From Shewanella livingstonensis (GTDB taxonomy: Bacteria > Pseudomonadota > Gammaproteobacteria > Enterobacterales > Shewanellaceae): a stretch of DNA of 64,000 bases. Numbering within the stretch: the first letter of the stretch is position 1; each line of letters opens with the position of its first letter. The notes beneath the pieces are model-generated. The model did no database searches and was not told where the DNA came from. It worked only from the letters and a program-made list of their open reading frames with translations. A program made the translations under genes and the position numbers. Shown in pieces: positions 35,473 through 44,300 of this stretch. Location: assembly GCF_003855395.1 (NCBI RefSeq), contig NZ_CP034015.1, positions 1,250,001-1,314,000 on the forward strand. The letters run 5' to 3'.

Positions 35473-36318
35473 TTAAGTGGTGGTGAATGCTGGACGGTAA
35501 TGATCTGGCAGTTCAAAGGTTTTTAGGCTATTGCTGATTGGGCAAATAAAGCGAAAAAAACAGGAGGTCAGTACTAGATTTTGGCAATGTTCATCTGCAT
35601 TGCCGTGTAAACGGTCGCCGACAACAGGATGTCCAAGACTGGCCATATGAATACGAATTTGATGCTTGCGACCCGTGTCTATTTTTACTTGTAGCTTTGA
35701 TTGATTAAGCGTGGGATTGTATGCCAATAAAGTGGCATGCGACAGTGCTGGCTTATTATCGACAGGGTTATCAATACTAACGGTTTGGCTAGAAAATTTG
35801 CCTTCAACAATCACTTGATAATATTTTTCTAATGCGCGTGTCTCGAATAATTTAGCCAGCGCAGCAGTCGTTTTTTTATTGTGGCCAAGTACTAATAAGC
35901 CGGTTGCAGCGCGATCAAGTCGATGAATAATGAATGCATTACGTTGCGGTTGTAAGTGCAGCTCTGCGTAGCGATTAATGGTGGTGTGATCGCTCCACTT
36001 TGAACCCTGGCAGCGCATACCATAAGGCTTGTACCAAATACTGTATTCACCTTCATCAAACAACAACTCTGCAGCTGAAACCTGCTCGTCTAAAATATAT
36101 TGATTGAAATACAGGTGTAATTTATCACCGGGTTGTAGTGCTTTTTTTGCGCGTCGAATACGATTAGTTTGTTTGCCGTGGCTGTGCCATATTGCGCCTT
36201 TTTGCATAGCATCTTTTAATACTTGTTTACTTAAACCGCTGGTTTGTGCCAGTAAATTGATGGTATCAGTACCATGCTCAGTGATATCAATATGATATTC
36301 AGTCTTGTCAGCAATCAT
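35473..36318 (-). CDS. RluA-family pseudouridine synthase
   Basis: 281-aa pseudouridine synthase that isomerises uridines in rRNA or tRNA. The catalytic motif HRLDRAATGLLVLGHN carries the active Asp; the later GRKHQIRIHMASLGHPVVGD is the family C-terminal signature. The N-terminal 90 residues look like an S4-related RNA-binding part. Target site unknown. ATG 36316-36318 chosen; the longest frame uses a GTG at 36345. The DUF2057 gene follows 22 bases later on the same strand. Confidence 0.9.
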   Translation of the reverse strand: MIADKTEYHIDITEHGTDTINLLAQTSGLSKQVLKDAMQKGAIWHSHGKQTNRIRRAKKALQPGDKLHLYFNQYILDEQVSAAELLFDEGEYSIWYKPYGMRCQGSKWSDHTTINRYAELHLQPQRNAFIIHRLDRAATGLLVLGHNKKTTAALAKLFETRALEKYYQVIVEGKFSSQTVSIDNPVDNKPALSHATLLAYNPTLNQSKLQVKIDTGRKHQIRIHMASLGHPVVGDRLHGNADEHCQNLVLTSCFFRFICPISNSLKTFELPDHYRPAFTTT

Positions 36319-36496
36319 TCTCAACTCTATACAGTGATTCGGCACACGGTCAATAAGGGTAAATGTTACCTTATTTGGCCGCAGTATGTTTATTAGTTAA
36401 TGAAACTTTCTCTTGTGCTGCGTATCTGGGTATCATCTGCGGCAAAGTTGTTTTAGCATAATGCGACAAAACACAGCAGTCATTGGAGTAGGTAAT

Positions 36497-37273
36497 TTGG
36501 AACACATCATTTGGGATCTTGACCCTGTACTGATCTCGTTTATGGGGTTAAAGGTTCATTGGTATGGGGCATTATTTGCGTTAGCGATTGCGACTGGCTT
36601 TCAAGTGATGAAGCGCATGTACGCAAAAGAAGGTTTAGATGTTGAATCTCTCGATAACTTTTTAGTCTATTGCGTAGTCGGTATTATCGTAGGTGCTCGT
36701 TTAGTTCATTGTATTTTTTATGATCCGAGCTATTACTTTGCACATCCGCTGAAAATTTTAGCTATTTGGGAAGGCGGACTTGCCAGCCATGGTGGTGGAC
36801 TTGGAGCAATATTGGCCTTGTACTATTACAAACGACAAGTGAAGTTACCGTTTTTATTTTTACTTGACCGCTTAGCCATTGCCACCGCGATATTTGGCTT
36901 TTTTGTGCGTCTGGCTAACTTTGCTAACTCGGAAATTTTGGGCGAGCCAACTACGCAACCTTGGGGTATTATTTTTAAGCGGATTGACATGCTACCGCGC
37001 CACCCCGCGCAGCTATATGAATCGTTTGCTTATTTATTGATATTTATTGGCTTATACGCCATTTATAAATACACCAATATGAAGCAAAAACACGGCGCAA
37101 TTTTTGGGGTGTTTTTAGTGTCGGTGTTCAGTGCCCGTATCGCGATTGAAAGTGTTAAGGTCAGTCAAGCCGCCTATCATGAGTCGCTGCTCAGTGCTGG
37201 GCAATGGTTAAGCTTACCGTTTTTGTTCACTGGTGTAGTGCTGCTGATTATGGCTTACCGTAAACCCCGTTAG
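36497..37273 (+). CDS. Prolipoprotein diacylglyceryl transferase family protein (Lgt), divergent paralogue
   Basis: About 258-aa membrane protein of the Lgt family, which moves diacylglycerol from phosphatidylglycerol to the lipobox Cys of prolipoproteins. HWYGALFALAI and HGGGLGAILALYYYK carry the conserved HGG motif. The signature usually reading GRxGNFINGELWG is here FVRLANFANSEILGEP: Arg, Asn and Glu are kept, but the wording is closer to Bacteroidetes-type Lgt than to a usual gammaproteobacterial one. The TTG at 36497 has GGAG eight bases upstream; an ATG at 36464 is an alternative. It may be a second lgt of the genome. Confidence 0.85.
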   Translation: MEHIIWDLDPVLISFMGLKVHWYGALFALAIATGFQVMKRMYAKEGLDVESLDNFLVYCVVGIIVGARLVHCIFYDPSYYFAHPLKILAIWEGGLASHGGGLGAILALYYYKRQVKLPFLFLLDRLAIATAIFGFFVRLANFANSEILGEPTTQPWGIIFKRIDMLPRHPAQLYESFAYLLIFIGLYAIYKYTNMKQKHGAIFGVFLVSVFSARIAIESVKVSQAAYHESLLSAGQWLSLPFLFTGVVLLIMAYRKPR

Positions 37274-37320
37274 GCGCTTAAATACTATAAAGCACGGCGA
37301 TAACATAAAGAATGCATAAT

Positions 37321-37358
37321 AAAAACGTCCTATGACAGATGCCATAGGACGTTTTTTT
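37321..37358. terminator. Bidirectional terminator between lgt-like and sulfotransferase genes
   Basis: Stem AAAAACGTCCTATG with CATAGGACGTTTTTTT around an 8-nt loop. A-rich and T-rich flanks on both sides allow termination of both convergent genes. One of the strongest terminators in the window. Confidence 0.93.
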
Positions 37359-37403
37359 ATCAGTATGCTTTAGCGGCAGTTCTGTGTTTAAACCGCTTCA
37401 TTT

Positions 37404-38255
37404 TTATAGAGGCTTCATACCCGCGGGCAAATATTTAAAGCGTTTCATTTGTTCGTAATGGCTATCAACAATTTTTTGTACTTGCTCTGTTGTCAGCTTA
37501 GTTTTCCATTGATGCTTGCCACCATTTCTAAAGAAGGCATTAGCATTTTCGTGTTTTTCAACAAAGCCGCGTGTGGTTTCTTGAGCTTTCAATTGAGCAA
37601 AAGAAGAGTGCTTAATGGCATTTTTTAGGCGGACAGGATCTTTTTTCAAACCCAAAAATGATTCGACTTTTCGAAAGACTTTTTTGGGGTCATCCAAAAT
37701 ATCTTCATAACGTAAAATCAACTTTGACGCATCATCGGCAGTCCAGCTAGACACATGCATAGACCAAGAAGTAATAATTTGCGGCACATGTGGCGCTTCA
37801 TTTGGGGTGCCTGTCATTTCTTCTGCCATATAAGCTATGGCTTCATCGATGCTATAACCAAAGTAATTGGCCATTGAGATTGCCACATCTAGCGGGTTAC
37901 GAACCACATAAATTGCCCCTGATGTGACAGAGGAGTTATGCAGTGGATGACCGTTGTATTCGCCTAGGTAGTTGTGGGTTTTTACAAATGTGGTGCCATT
38001 AGCTTGATGCGCAATATCAGCCTGAACCTGCGGCCTTAGTACACTGACTTCTTCTAAAGTCAGTTCGGTGGTGGCCGTTTTGTCTTTCGGTAAATAATGC
38101 TGGTAACGATGCGCGGCCGACTCTGCCGTCGAAATGGTGTGCATGGTATTAATATCAATCGGTTGATCTTGATTTTGAATATAGTTCTCTAAAAATGCGC
38201 GTACCCAAGTGTTACCCGATTTAGGGTAAGAGGCCACCCAAAGTATGTTTCCCAT
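37404..38255 (-). CDS. PAPS-dependent sulfotransferase domain protein
   Basis: 283-aa sulfotransferase that would transfer sulfate from PAPS to a hydroxyl or amine acceptor. The 5'-phosphosulfate loop is ASYPKSGNTWVRAF at residues 8-21 and the 3'-phosphate site VVRNPLDVAISMANYF near 115; the C-terminal RNGGKHQWKTKLT resembles the RxGxxGxWK motif of cytosolic sulfotransferases (here R-N-G-G-K-H-Q-W-K). No signal peptide. Acceptor unknown; glycans, lipids or small molecules are possible. Stands alone. Confidence 0.9.
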   Translation of the reverse strand: MGNILWVASYPKSGNTWVRAFLENYIQNQDQPIDINTMHTISTAESAAHRYQHYLPKDKTATTELTLEEVSVLRPQVQADIAHQANGTTFVKTHNYLGEYNGHPLHNSSVTSGAIYVVRNPLDVAISMANYFGYSIDEAIAYMAEEMTGTPNEAPHVPQIITSWSMHVSSWTADDASKLILRYEDILDDPKKVFRKVESFLGLKKDPVRLKNAIKHSSFAQLKAQETTRGFVEKHENANAFFRNGGKHQWKTKLTTEQVQKIVDSHYEQMKRFKYLPAGMKPL

Positions 38256-38798
38256 CCGTAATCCTTTGTTATTATTTTTAGGTCTTTCAATGCAGTAAAA
38301 CTACCGATAATTTAAAACTACCGATAATTGTACAAAATGGCAAGTTTACTGGGTTGTAGGTATAGGGATTAGAGTGTGAGCATTAAAAAGGAGATAGCTG
38401 AGTGTTGTATCCACTTTAACCGCTCTGACAAGGCTTTAATCCAGTAAACGTGTCCGTGGCGTTACTGTTTAAACGTTTTGATTTTACTTATGCAACCCTT
38501 TATACTTGCCGCTGCATTTTTATGCACTGCGCGTTTAATAAATTTTAAGCCTAATTTACACATATTACCGAGGTCGTTTTTTCATAATGAATATTAAGCC
38601 GCATTAGTTTTTCCTGCCTATTTGGATCGTTAAGATCCGTCCGTAATTGCTGCCATGTTGGTAGTTTTTGTTGTATATCACTATCCAATATCATTTTGTC
38701 GCATTAATGAGTTAATTTCACCGCTGACGCACGCTGATATATCAGGCGTTATCATATGTTATTGGCATATTGGCTAACATTAAAACAGAGTAAAATAC
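38256..38798. other. Spacer between sulfotransferase and SulP gene
   Basis: About 540 bases. It contains a two-copy 17-bp tandem repeat (AAAACTACCGATAATT at 38297-38312 and 38314-38329) close to the sulfotransferase start and a small palindrome CTGATATATCAG near 38739. Both divergent promoters must lie here. No gene seen. Confidence 0.5.
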
Positions 38799-40289
38799 AT
38801 GATACAAAACATGAAAAAAGAATGGTTTTCCAACATCCGTGGAGACCTATTAGCCGGTATTGTTGTCGCGCTAGCGTTAATTCCTGAGGCGATTGCCTTT
38901 TCTATTATTGCTGGGGTTGATCCCAAAGTTGGCCTGTACGCTTCATTCTGTATTGCTGTGGTGATTGCGTTTACTGGCGGTCGTCCTGGAATGATTTCGG
39001 CAGCCACGGGCGCGATGGCGCTATTGATGGTGACCTTAGTTAAAGAGCACGGCCTAGAGTATTTATTGGCTGCCACCTTATTGACGGGCATATTTCAAAT
39101 TGCTGCTGGTTACTTAAAGCTTGGCAGTTTAATGCGATTTGTCTCGCGTTCGGTAGTGACTGGCTTTGTGAACGCACTTGCCATTTTAATTTTTATGGCG
39201 CAGTTACCAGAGCTGACTAATGTGACGTGGCATGTATATGCCATGACCGCAGCAGGACTGGGTATTATTTACTTATTCCCATTAATCCCTGTTATTGGTA
39301 AATCGTTGCCGTCACCTTTAATTTGTATTGTCGGCTTAACCATTTTTGCGGTTTACATGGGATTAGACATCCGTACCGTAGGCGACATGGGACAACTTCC
39401 TGATACGTTACCAATCTTCCTTTGGCCAGAAGTGCCATTAACCCTTGAAACGTTAATGATCATCTTCCCTTATTCAGCCGGTCTTGCTGTTGTTGGTTTA
39501 TTGGAATCAATGATGACAGCGACCATTGTTGATGATTTAACCGATACGCCAAGTGATAAAAACCGCGAATGTAAAGGCCAAGGTATTGCTAATATCGGTG
39601 CTGGTTTAATGGGCGGCATGGCAGGTTGTGCCATGATTGGTCAATCTATTATCAACGTAAAATCTGGCGGTCGTGGGCGTTTGTCGACCTTCTCTGCCGG
39701 TTTGTTTTTGTTAATCTTGATCGTGTTTTTAGGTGATTGGTTAAAAATGATCCCTATGGCTGCACTCGTTGCCGTGATGATCATGGTGTCTATTGGAACC
39801 TTCTCTTGGGATTCTATCCGTAATCTTAAACATCATCCTTTGTCGACCAATCTTGTGATGGTCGCCACAGTTGTTGTGGTTGTCGCTACCCATAATTTAG
39901 CGATTGGGGTATTTGTAGGTGTGTTACTTGCCTCGCTATTCTTTGCTAATAAAGTGGGCCGTTTTATGGTGGTTAAAAGCACCGACACCACCGCAGAAGC
40001 CGGCCGTCATTATCAAATTGTTGGCCAAGTCTTTTTTGCCTCAGCAGATAAGTTCAGCAACTCATTTGATTTCAGAGAAGTGGTTGAAAAAGTCACTATT
40101 GATTTATCTTTGGCGCATTTTTGGGATATTACTGCGGTATCGGCGCTCGATAAAGTGGTGATTAAATTCCGCCGCGAGGGGACTGAGGTTGAGTTAATAG
40201 GTCTTAACGCAGCCAGCGCTACCATTGTGGATAAATTTGGTGTGCATGATAAACCAGAAGACGTTGAAAAAATGATGTCAGGTCACTAA
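38799..40289 (+). CDS. SulP-family anion transporter with STAS domain
   Basis: 496-aa SulP (SLC26-like) transporter: about 12-14 membrane helices from residue 12 ([21 protein letters not shown], then [31 protein letters not shown]) and a C-terminal STAS domain (about 405-490). SulP proteins carry sulfate, bicarbonate or other anions, often with Na+. A UspA protein follows 32 bases later, a pairing seen in BicA-like bicarbonate systems. Na+/bicarbonate uptake is a reasonable guess, sulfate the alternative. No good ribosome site at the ATG; ATG 38811 is also possible. Confidence 0.92.
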   Translation: MIQNMKKEWFSNIRGDLLAGIVVALALIPEAIAFSIIAGVDPKVGLYASFCIAVVIAFTGGRPGMISAATGAMALLMVTLVKEHGLEYLLAATLLTGIFQIAAGYLKLGSLMRFVSRSVVTGFVNALAILIFMAQLPELTNVTWHVYAMTAAGLGIIYLFPLIPVIGKSLPSPLICIVGLTIFAVYMGLDIRTVGDMGQLPDTLPIFLWPEVPLTLETLMIIFPYSAGLAVVGLLESMMTATIVDDLTDTPSDKNRECKGQGIANIGAGLMGGMAGCAMIGQSIINVKSGGRGRLSTFSAGLFLLILIVFLGDWLKMIPMAALVAVMIMVSIGTFSWDSIRNLKHHPLSTNLVMVATVVVVVATHNLAIGVFVGVLLASLFFANKVGRFMVVKSTDTTAEAGRHYQIVGQVFFASADKFSNSFDFREVVEKVTIDLSLAHFWDITAVSALDKVVIKFRREGTEVELIGLNAASATIVDKFGVHDKPEDVEKMMSGH

Positions 40290-40321
40290 GCCCATAGCAA
40301 CCCCATAAAAGGATAATATTG

Positions 40322-41176
40322 ATGACAAATGTGATTGCCTGTATCGATGGTTCAAAAGCTACACACGCTGTATCAGATGCGAGCGGGTGGGCGGCTATGC
40401 AGTTGAATGCCCCTGTGATGTTATTGCATGTATTGGATAAGTCTGCCTATCCGACAGAGTTAAATCTGTCTGGCAATATTGGCCTTGGCAGCCGCGAGCA
40501 TTTACTTGCTGAAATGGTTGAACTTGAAGGGCGCATGAGTAAACTCGCGCTCGAACAAGGTAAATATATGTTACAAGATGCTCAAACGAGCATTGTAGCA
40601 GCGCAACCTACTGTGACGGTGCAAACACTGCAGCGCCATGGGGATTTAGTGGAAACGCTGCTTGAGCAAGAAGCCGATGCCAGACTGGTGGTTATTGGTC
40701 GTCAAGGTGAGCAACATCAAGATCAAGCGCAAGCGATTGGCAGTCATTTAGAAAGTGTTATTCGCACGCTTAAGCAGCCGATTTTAGTGGTGATGCCTGA
40801 GTTTACAATGCCAAGCCGTTTTATGATTGCTTATGATGGCAGCGCCACCTCGAAAACAGTGCTCAAGCGCGTGATTAGCAGCCCACTACTTAAAGGGCTC
40901 GGATGTCATTTAGTGATGGTGTCTGACAATCAGTCGCAAGCTACAACTGAACTAACTTTGGTTGCAGACTCACTTACTGAGGCTGGGTTTGAGGTAACAA
41001 CTGCGGTTTGTCAGGGAGAGGTGCAAACTGCTCTTGAGGCTTACCAGCTAGCACACCAAATTGATTTAATGGTAATGGGTGCTTATGGTCATTCACGTAT
41101 TCGTGAGTTTTTTGTTGGTAGTAACACGACACGGATGATCAGTAAAAGCCACATCCCATTGTTATTGTTGCGCTAA
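40322..41176 (+). CDS. Tandem universal stress protein (UspA, two domains)
   Basis: 284-aa protein with two Usp domains (about 1-155 and 160-284). The second ends GAYGHSRIREFFVGSNTTR, matching the ATP-binding G2xG9G(S/T) motif; the first has VIGRQGEQHQD, a changed motif, so only one domain may bind ATP. Start ATG 40322 has AAAGGA eight bases upstream. Co-transcribed with the SulP gene, suggesting regulation of or response linked to anion uptake. Confidence 0.9.
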   Translation: MTNVIACIDGSKATHAVSDASGWAAMQLNAPVMLLHVLDKSAYPTELNLSGNIGLGSREHLLAEMVELEGRMSKLALEQGKYMLQDAQTSIVAAQPTVTVQTLQRHGDLVETLLEQEADARLVVIGRQGEQHQDQAQAIGSHLESVIRTLKQPILVVMPEFTMPSRFMIAYDGSATSKTVLKRVISSPLLKGLGCHLVMVSDNQSQATTELTLVADSLTEAGFEVTTAVCQGEVQTALEAYQLAHQIDLMVMGAYGHSRIREFFVGSNTTRMISKSHIPLLLLR

Positions 41177-41185
41177 GCAAAAAGA

Positions 41186-41350
41186 CTAGGATCGCTTCGC
41201 TGCTAGGGCGGACTACGTCCTGCTAGGATCGCTGCGCTGCTAGAGCGGACTTGCGTCTTGCTAGAGGCTAGGTTCTTGATTTTATAGGATCTAGCCGCGC
41301 AGCGACCTAGCAGCGTAGCGCTACTAGGCTACTAGTATGCTGCGAGCTAG
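41186..41350. repeat. CTAG-rich intergenic palindromic repeat, copy 2 (tandem and inverted units)
   Basis: Two direct units, 41191-41223 and 41228-41260 (ATCGCTTCGCTGCTAGGGCG type), then a reversed unit around 41288-41330 (CTAGCAGCGTAGCGCTACTAG). The first is nearly identical to the reverse complement of 16504-16536. The array fills the spacer between convergent usp and fdh genes, where it could end transcription by folding. Confidence 0.82.
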
Positions 41351-41376
41351 GTATTTGCTTAAGCAACAACACTTGG

Positions 41377-44300
41377 CTACAGTGACTTTTCTGCTTTAAC
41401 AGCACACACCTTATATTCTGGAATTTTTGCAATGGGATCCAATGCATTAATGGTCAGCTTATTGGCTGCGGCTTCGGCAAAGTGGAATGGTAAAAATAAT
41501 ACGCCTACCTGAGCCCGCTTAGTCACAAAGGCGGCTATTTTAATACTTCCGCGGCGAGTACTCAGTTTCAACATATCACCGTTATTGACGCCCAATTGCT
41601 CTGCATCAAAAACCGAAATCATTACTCTGGGCGAGCCTTTAATATCCAGTTCCGGGGTTTTGCGCGTCATGGTGCCAGTATGAAACTGTTCCAGTAAACG
41701 ACCTGTTGAAAGGGTTAAAGGATATTCGCTATCGGGCATTTCAGCAGGTAGTCGATAACTCACGGGCATCATTCTGCCTTTACCGCGTAAAAATGTTTCG
41801 GTATGCAAAATCGGTGTGCCAGGATGGTTTTCATCAAAGCATGGCCATTGTAAACCATCTACTTTGTGTTCAAGCCGTTGCCAAGTCAGACCTTGATATT
41901 GCGGGGTGACGTGGTTAATTTCATCCCAAATATCTTTGGTGCTGTGGTAATGCCAATTAGCATCAAGGCTGTTGGCAATCATTTGGATAATTTTCCAGTC
42001 TACAATCGCATCCCCCGGAGGGGTTAACGCGACACGTAATTGTTGTACCCGACGTTCGGTATTAGTGAAATGACCCTCTTTTTCAGCAAAGGCGGTCGCA
42101 GGTAATACCACGTGGGCCATTTGGGCTGTTTCGGTTAAAAAGATATCTTGCACTACCATAAACTTGATTGTAGACAGCGCCGCAACCACATGAGCTTGGT
42201 CCGGATCGCTTAGCACTGGATTTTCACCCAATACATACAAAGCATCGAGCTTGCCTTTAACAATAGCCTGCATGATTTCAGTTGCTGCTAATCCTATCTC
42301 TGAGTTAAGCGTAGCGTTGCCCCAAGCTTTGGCAAATTTAACGTTATTGAGTGGGTTATCGACTTGCTGATAACCCGGATAATAATTAGGTAGCGCGCCC
42401 ATATCACAGGCACCTTGAACATTACTTTGGCCGCGCAATGGATTGAGTCCACCACCCGTTACACCTATGTTGCCACACAGTAATTGCAGGTTAGAGGTGG
42501 ACACTACATTGTCGTAACCTGAGGTATGTTGAGTAATTCCCATGGCATAATACAAGGCGGTTTTGTTTGCTGTGCCAATCATTTTAGCCATAGCGGCAAT
42601 GTCTTCGGCATTTACACCAGTAATTAATGCTGCATTGACTAAGTTGTAATCAGGCTTCATCACTTCTTGCTTGAGCAATTCATAGTCTTCAATACGGCTA
42701 TTGATGTAGTGCATGTCTTGCCAGTTATTGATGATAATTTGCTGCATGATGGCATTAAGCAACATCACATCTGTGCCAGGTTTATGTGATACATATAAAT
42801 GGGCACTATCTGCGATAGTGGTTTTCTTTGGATCGGCGACAATTAAGCGTGCGCCGTGTTGGCTAACGGCTCGTTTAATATGCGAGGCGATAATAGGGTG
42901 GGCGCTGGTGGTATCTGAGCCGATGATAAAAATCACATCTGAGTCTTTAATGCTGGGAATATCATTAGTCATAGCCCCGCCGCCAAGGGTATCGGATAGC
43001 CCTGCGACAGACGATGAATGACATAATCGTGCGCAGTGATCAATGTTGTTGGTGCCCATAATGCTACGGGTGAACTTTTGCATTAAATAGTTTTCTTCAT
43101 TGGTGCATTTAGCAGAAGACAATGCCGCAAACTTGCTTGGCCCAGCGGCATCTTTAATCGGTTGTAGTTGCTGAGCAATATAGCTAATAGCCTCGCTCCA
43201 AGTGGCGGGTTGCAGTTGACCATTTTTGCGTATTAATGGCGTGGTAAGGCGTTTAGGACTGTTTAAAAAGTCAAAACCAGAGCGCCCTTTTACACACAAC
43301 ATGCCCTCATTTACCAGCGAGTGAGTGTCACCGGTGACACGCATAACGTGATTTTTTCTTTGGTCTACATGCAACTCAACCCGGCAACCGACGCCACAAT
43401 ATGTGCACACGGTGGAGGTTTTAGTTAACGCTCTATCCGTGCCTTGGGTTTTATCGCGGGCATCAACCAAAGCGCCAGTAGGGCAAACTTGCACGCAGTT
43501 GCCACATTGCACACAATCGCTGTCATTCATCGACGCAGTAAAGCCAACACGAGGGGCGTTGCGGCTAATGCCTGTTGTAGCAGCATCGGGTAGCGCTTGA
43601 TAGCTATTGGCTTCAAAGTTAATAACGTTATGGCCACTTTGTAGATGGCAGGCTTCAACACACGCACCGCAGCTGATACAACGATTGGCATCAAAGGTAA
43701 TAAAAGGTGCACTGTTATCGACTTTAAATTTACGCGCCTGAGTTTGATCCAGTGTTTTGCCGTCAACTTTATATTCGGTGGCATAATCGCGTAACTTACA
43801 ATCAGTATTGGCTTGGCATGCACATTCTAAACAGCGCATGGCTTCTTTCATTGCGGCGTCGGGAACAAAGCCCAGTTCCACTTCGGCAAAGTTAAGCACT
43901 CGATTTAATTGATTTAACTCAGGCATTTTTAAGCGTGCACGTTTCACTGTCTCGGGATATAAGTCAGGGTATTGTTTAGCAGACAATGAAGCGGTTTTGT
44001 CGGCTTTTCTTGAGTTAAAATCTTCTTGTTGTAAATGACAGGTTAAGCCTTCAGTTAATAATCCTTCAATGGCTTCAGCGGCTTTTCGGCCGTCTGCCAC
44101 AGCCCCAACGGCAGTGCCTGGGCCAGTGCGAGAATCACCAATAACAAACAGTTTTTCCACCCCAGCAGACATGGTTTGCTCGCAGCCAAGGAAGGTATGC
44201 CAGCGGGTGAGGGCTATTTGGCCTGTGTCTATTTGATTTTCTGGTTGATCTAAAAAGGCTAAATCTACTTGCTGAGATACTGCGGGTATTACGGTATCAA

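Noticed and set aside
36346..36496. Longer N-terminus of the Lgt-like protein from 36413
   Set aside because: Not conserved in the Lgt family; TTG 36497 has GGAG at good distance and gives the usual protein start.
42985..43060. Selenocysteine (UGA) in the formate dehydrogenase
   Set aside because: The position equivalent to selenocysteine is an ordinary Cys codon (Cys853), and the frame has no internal stop.
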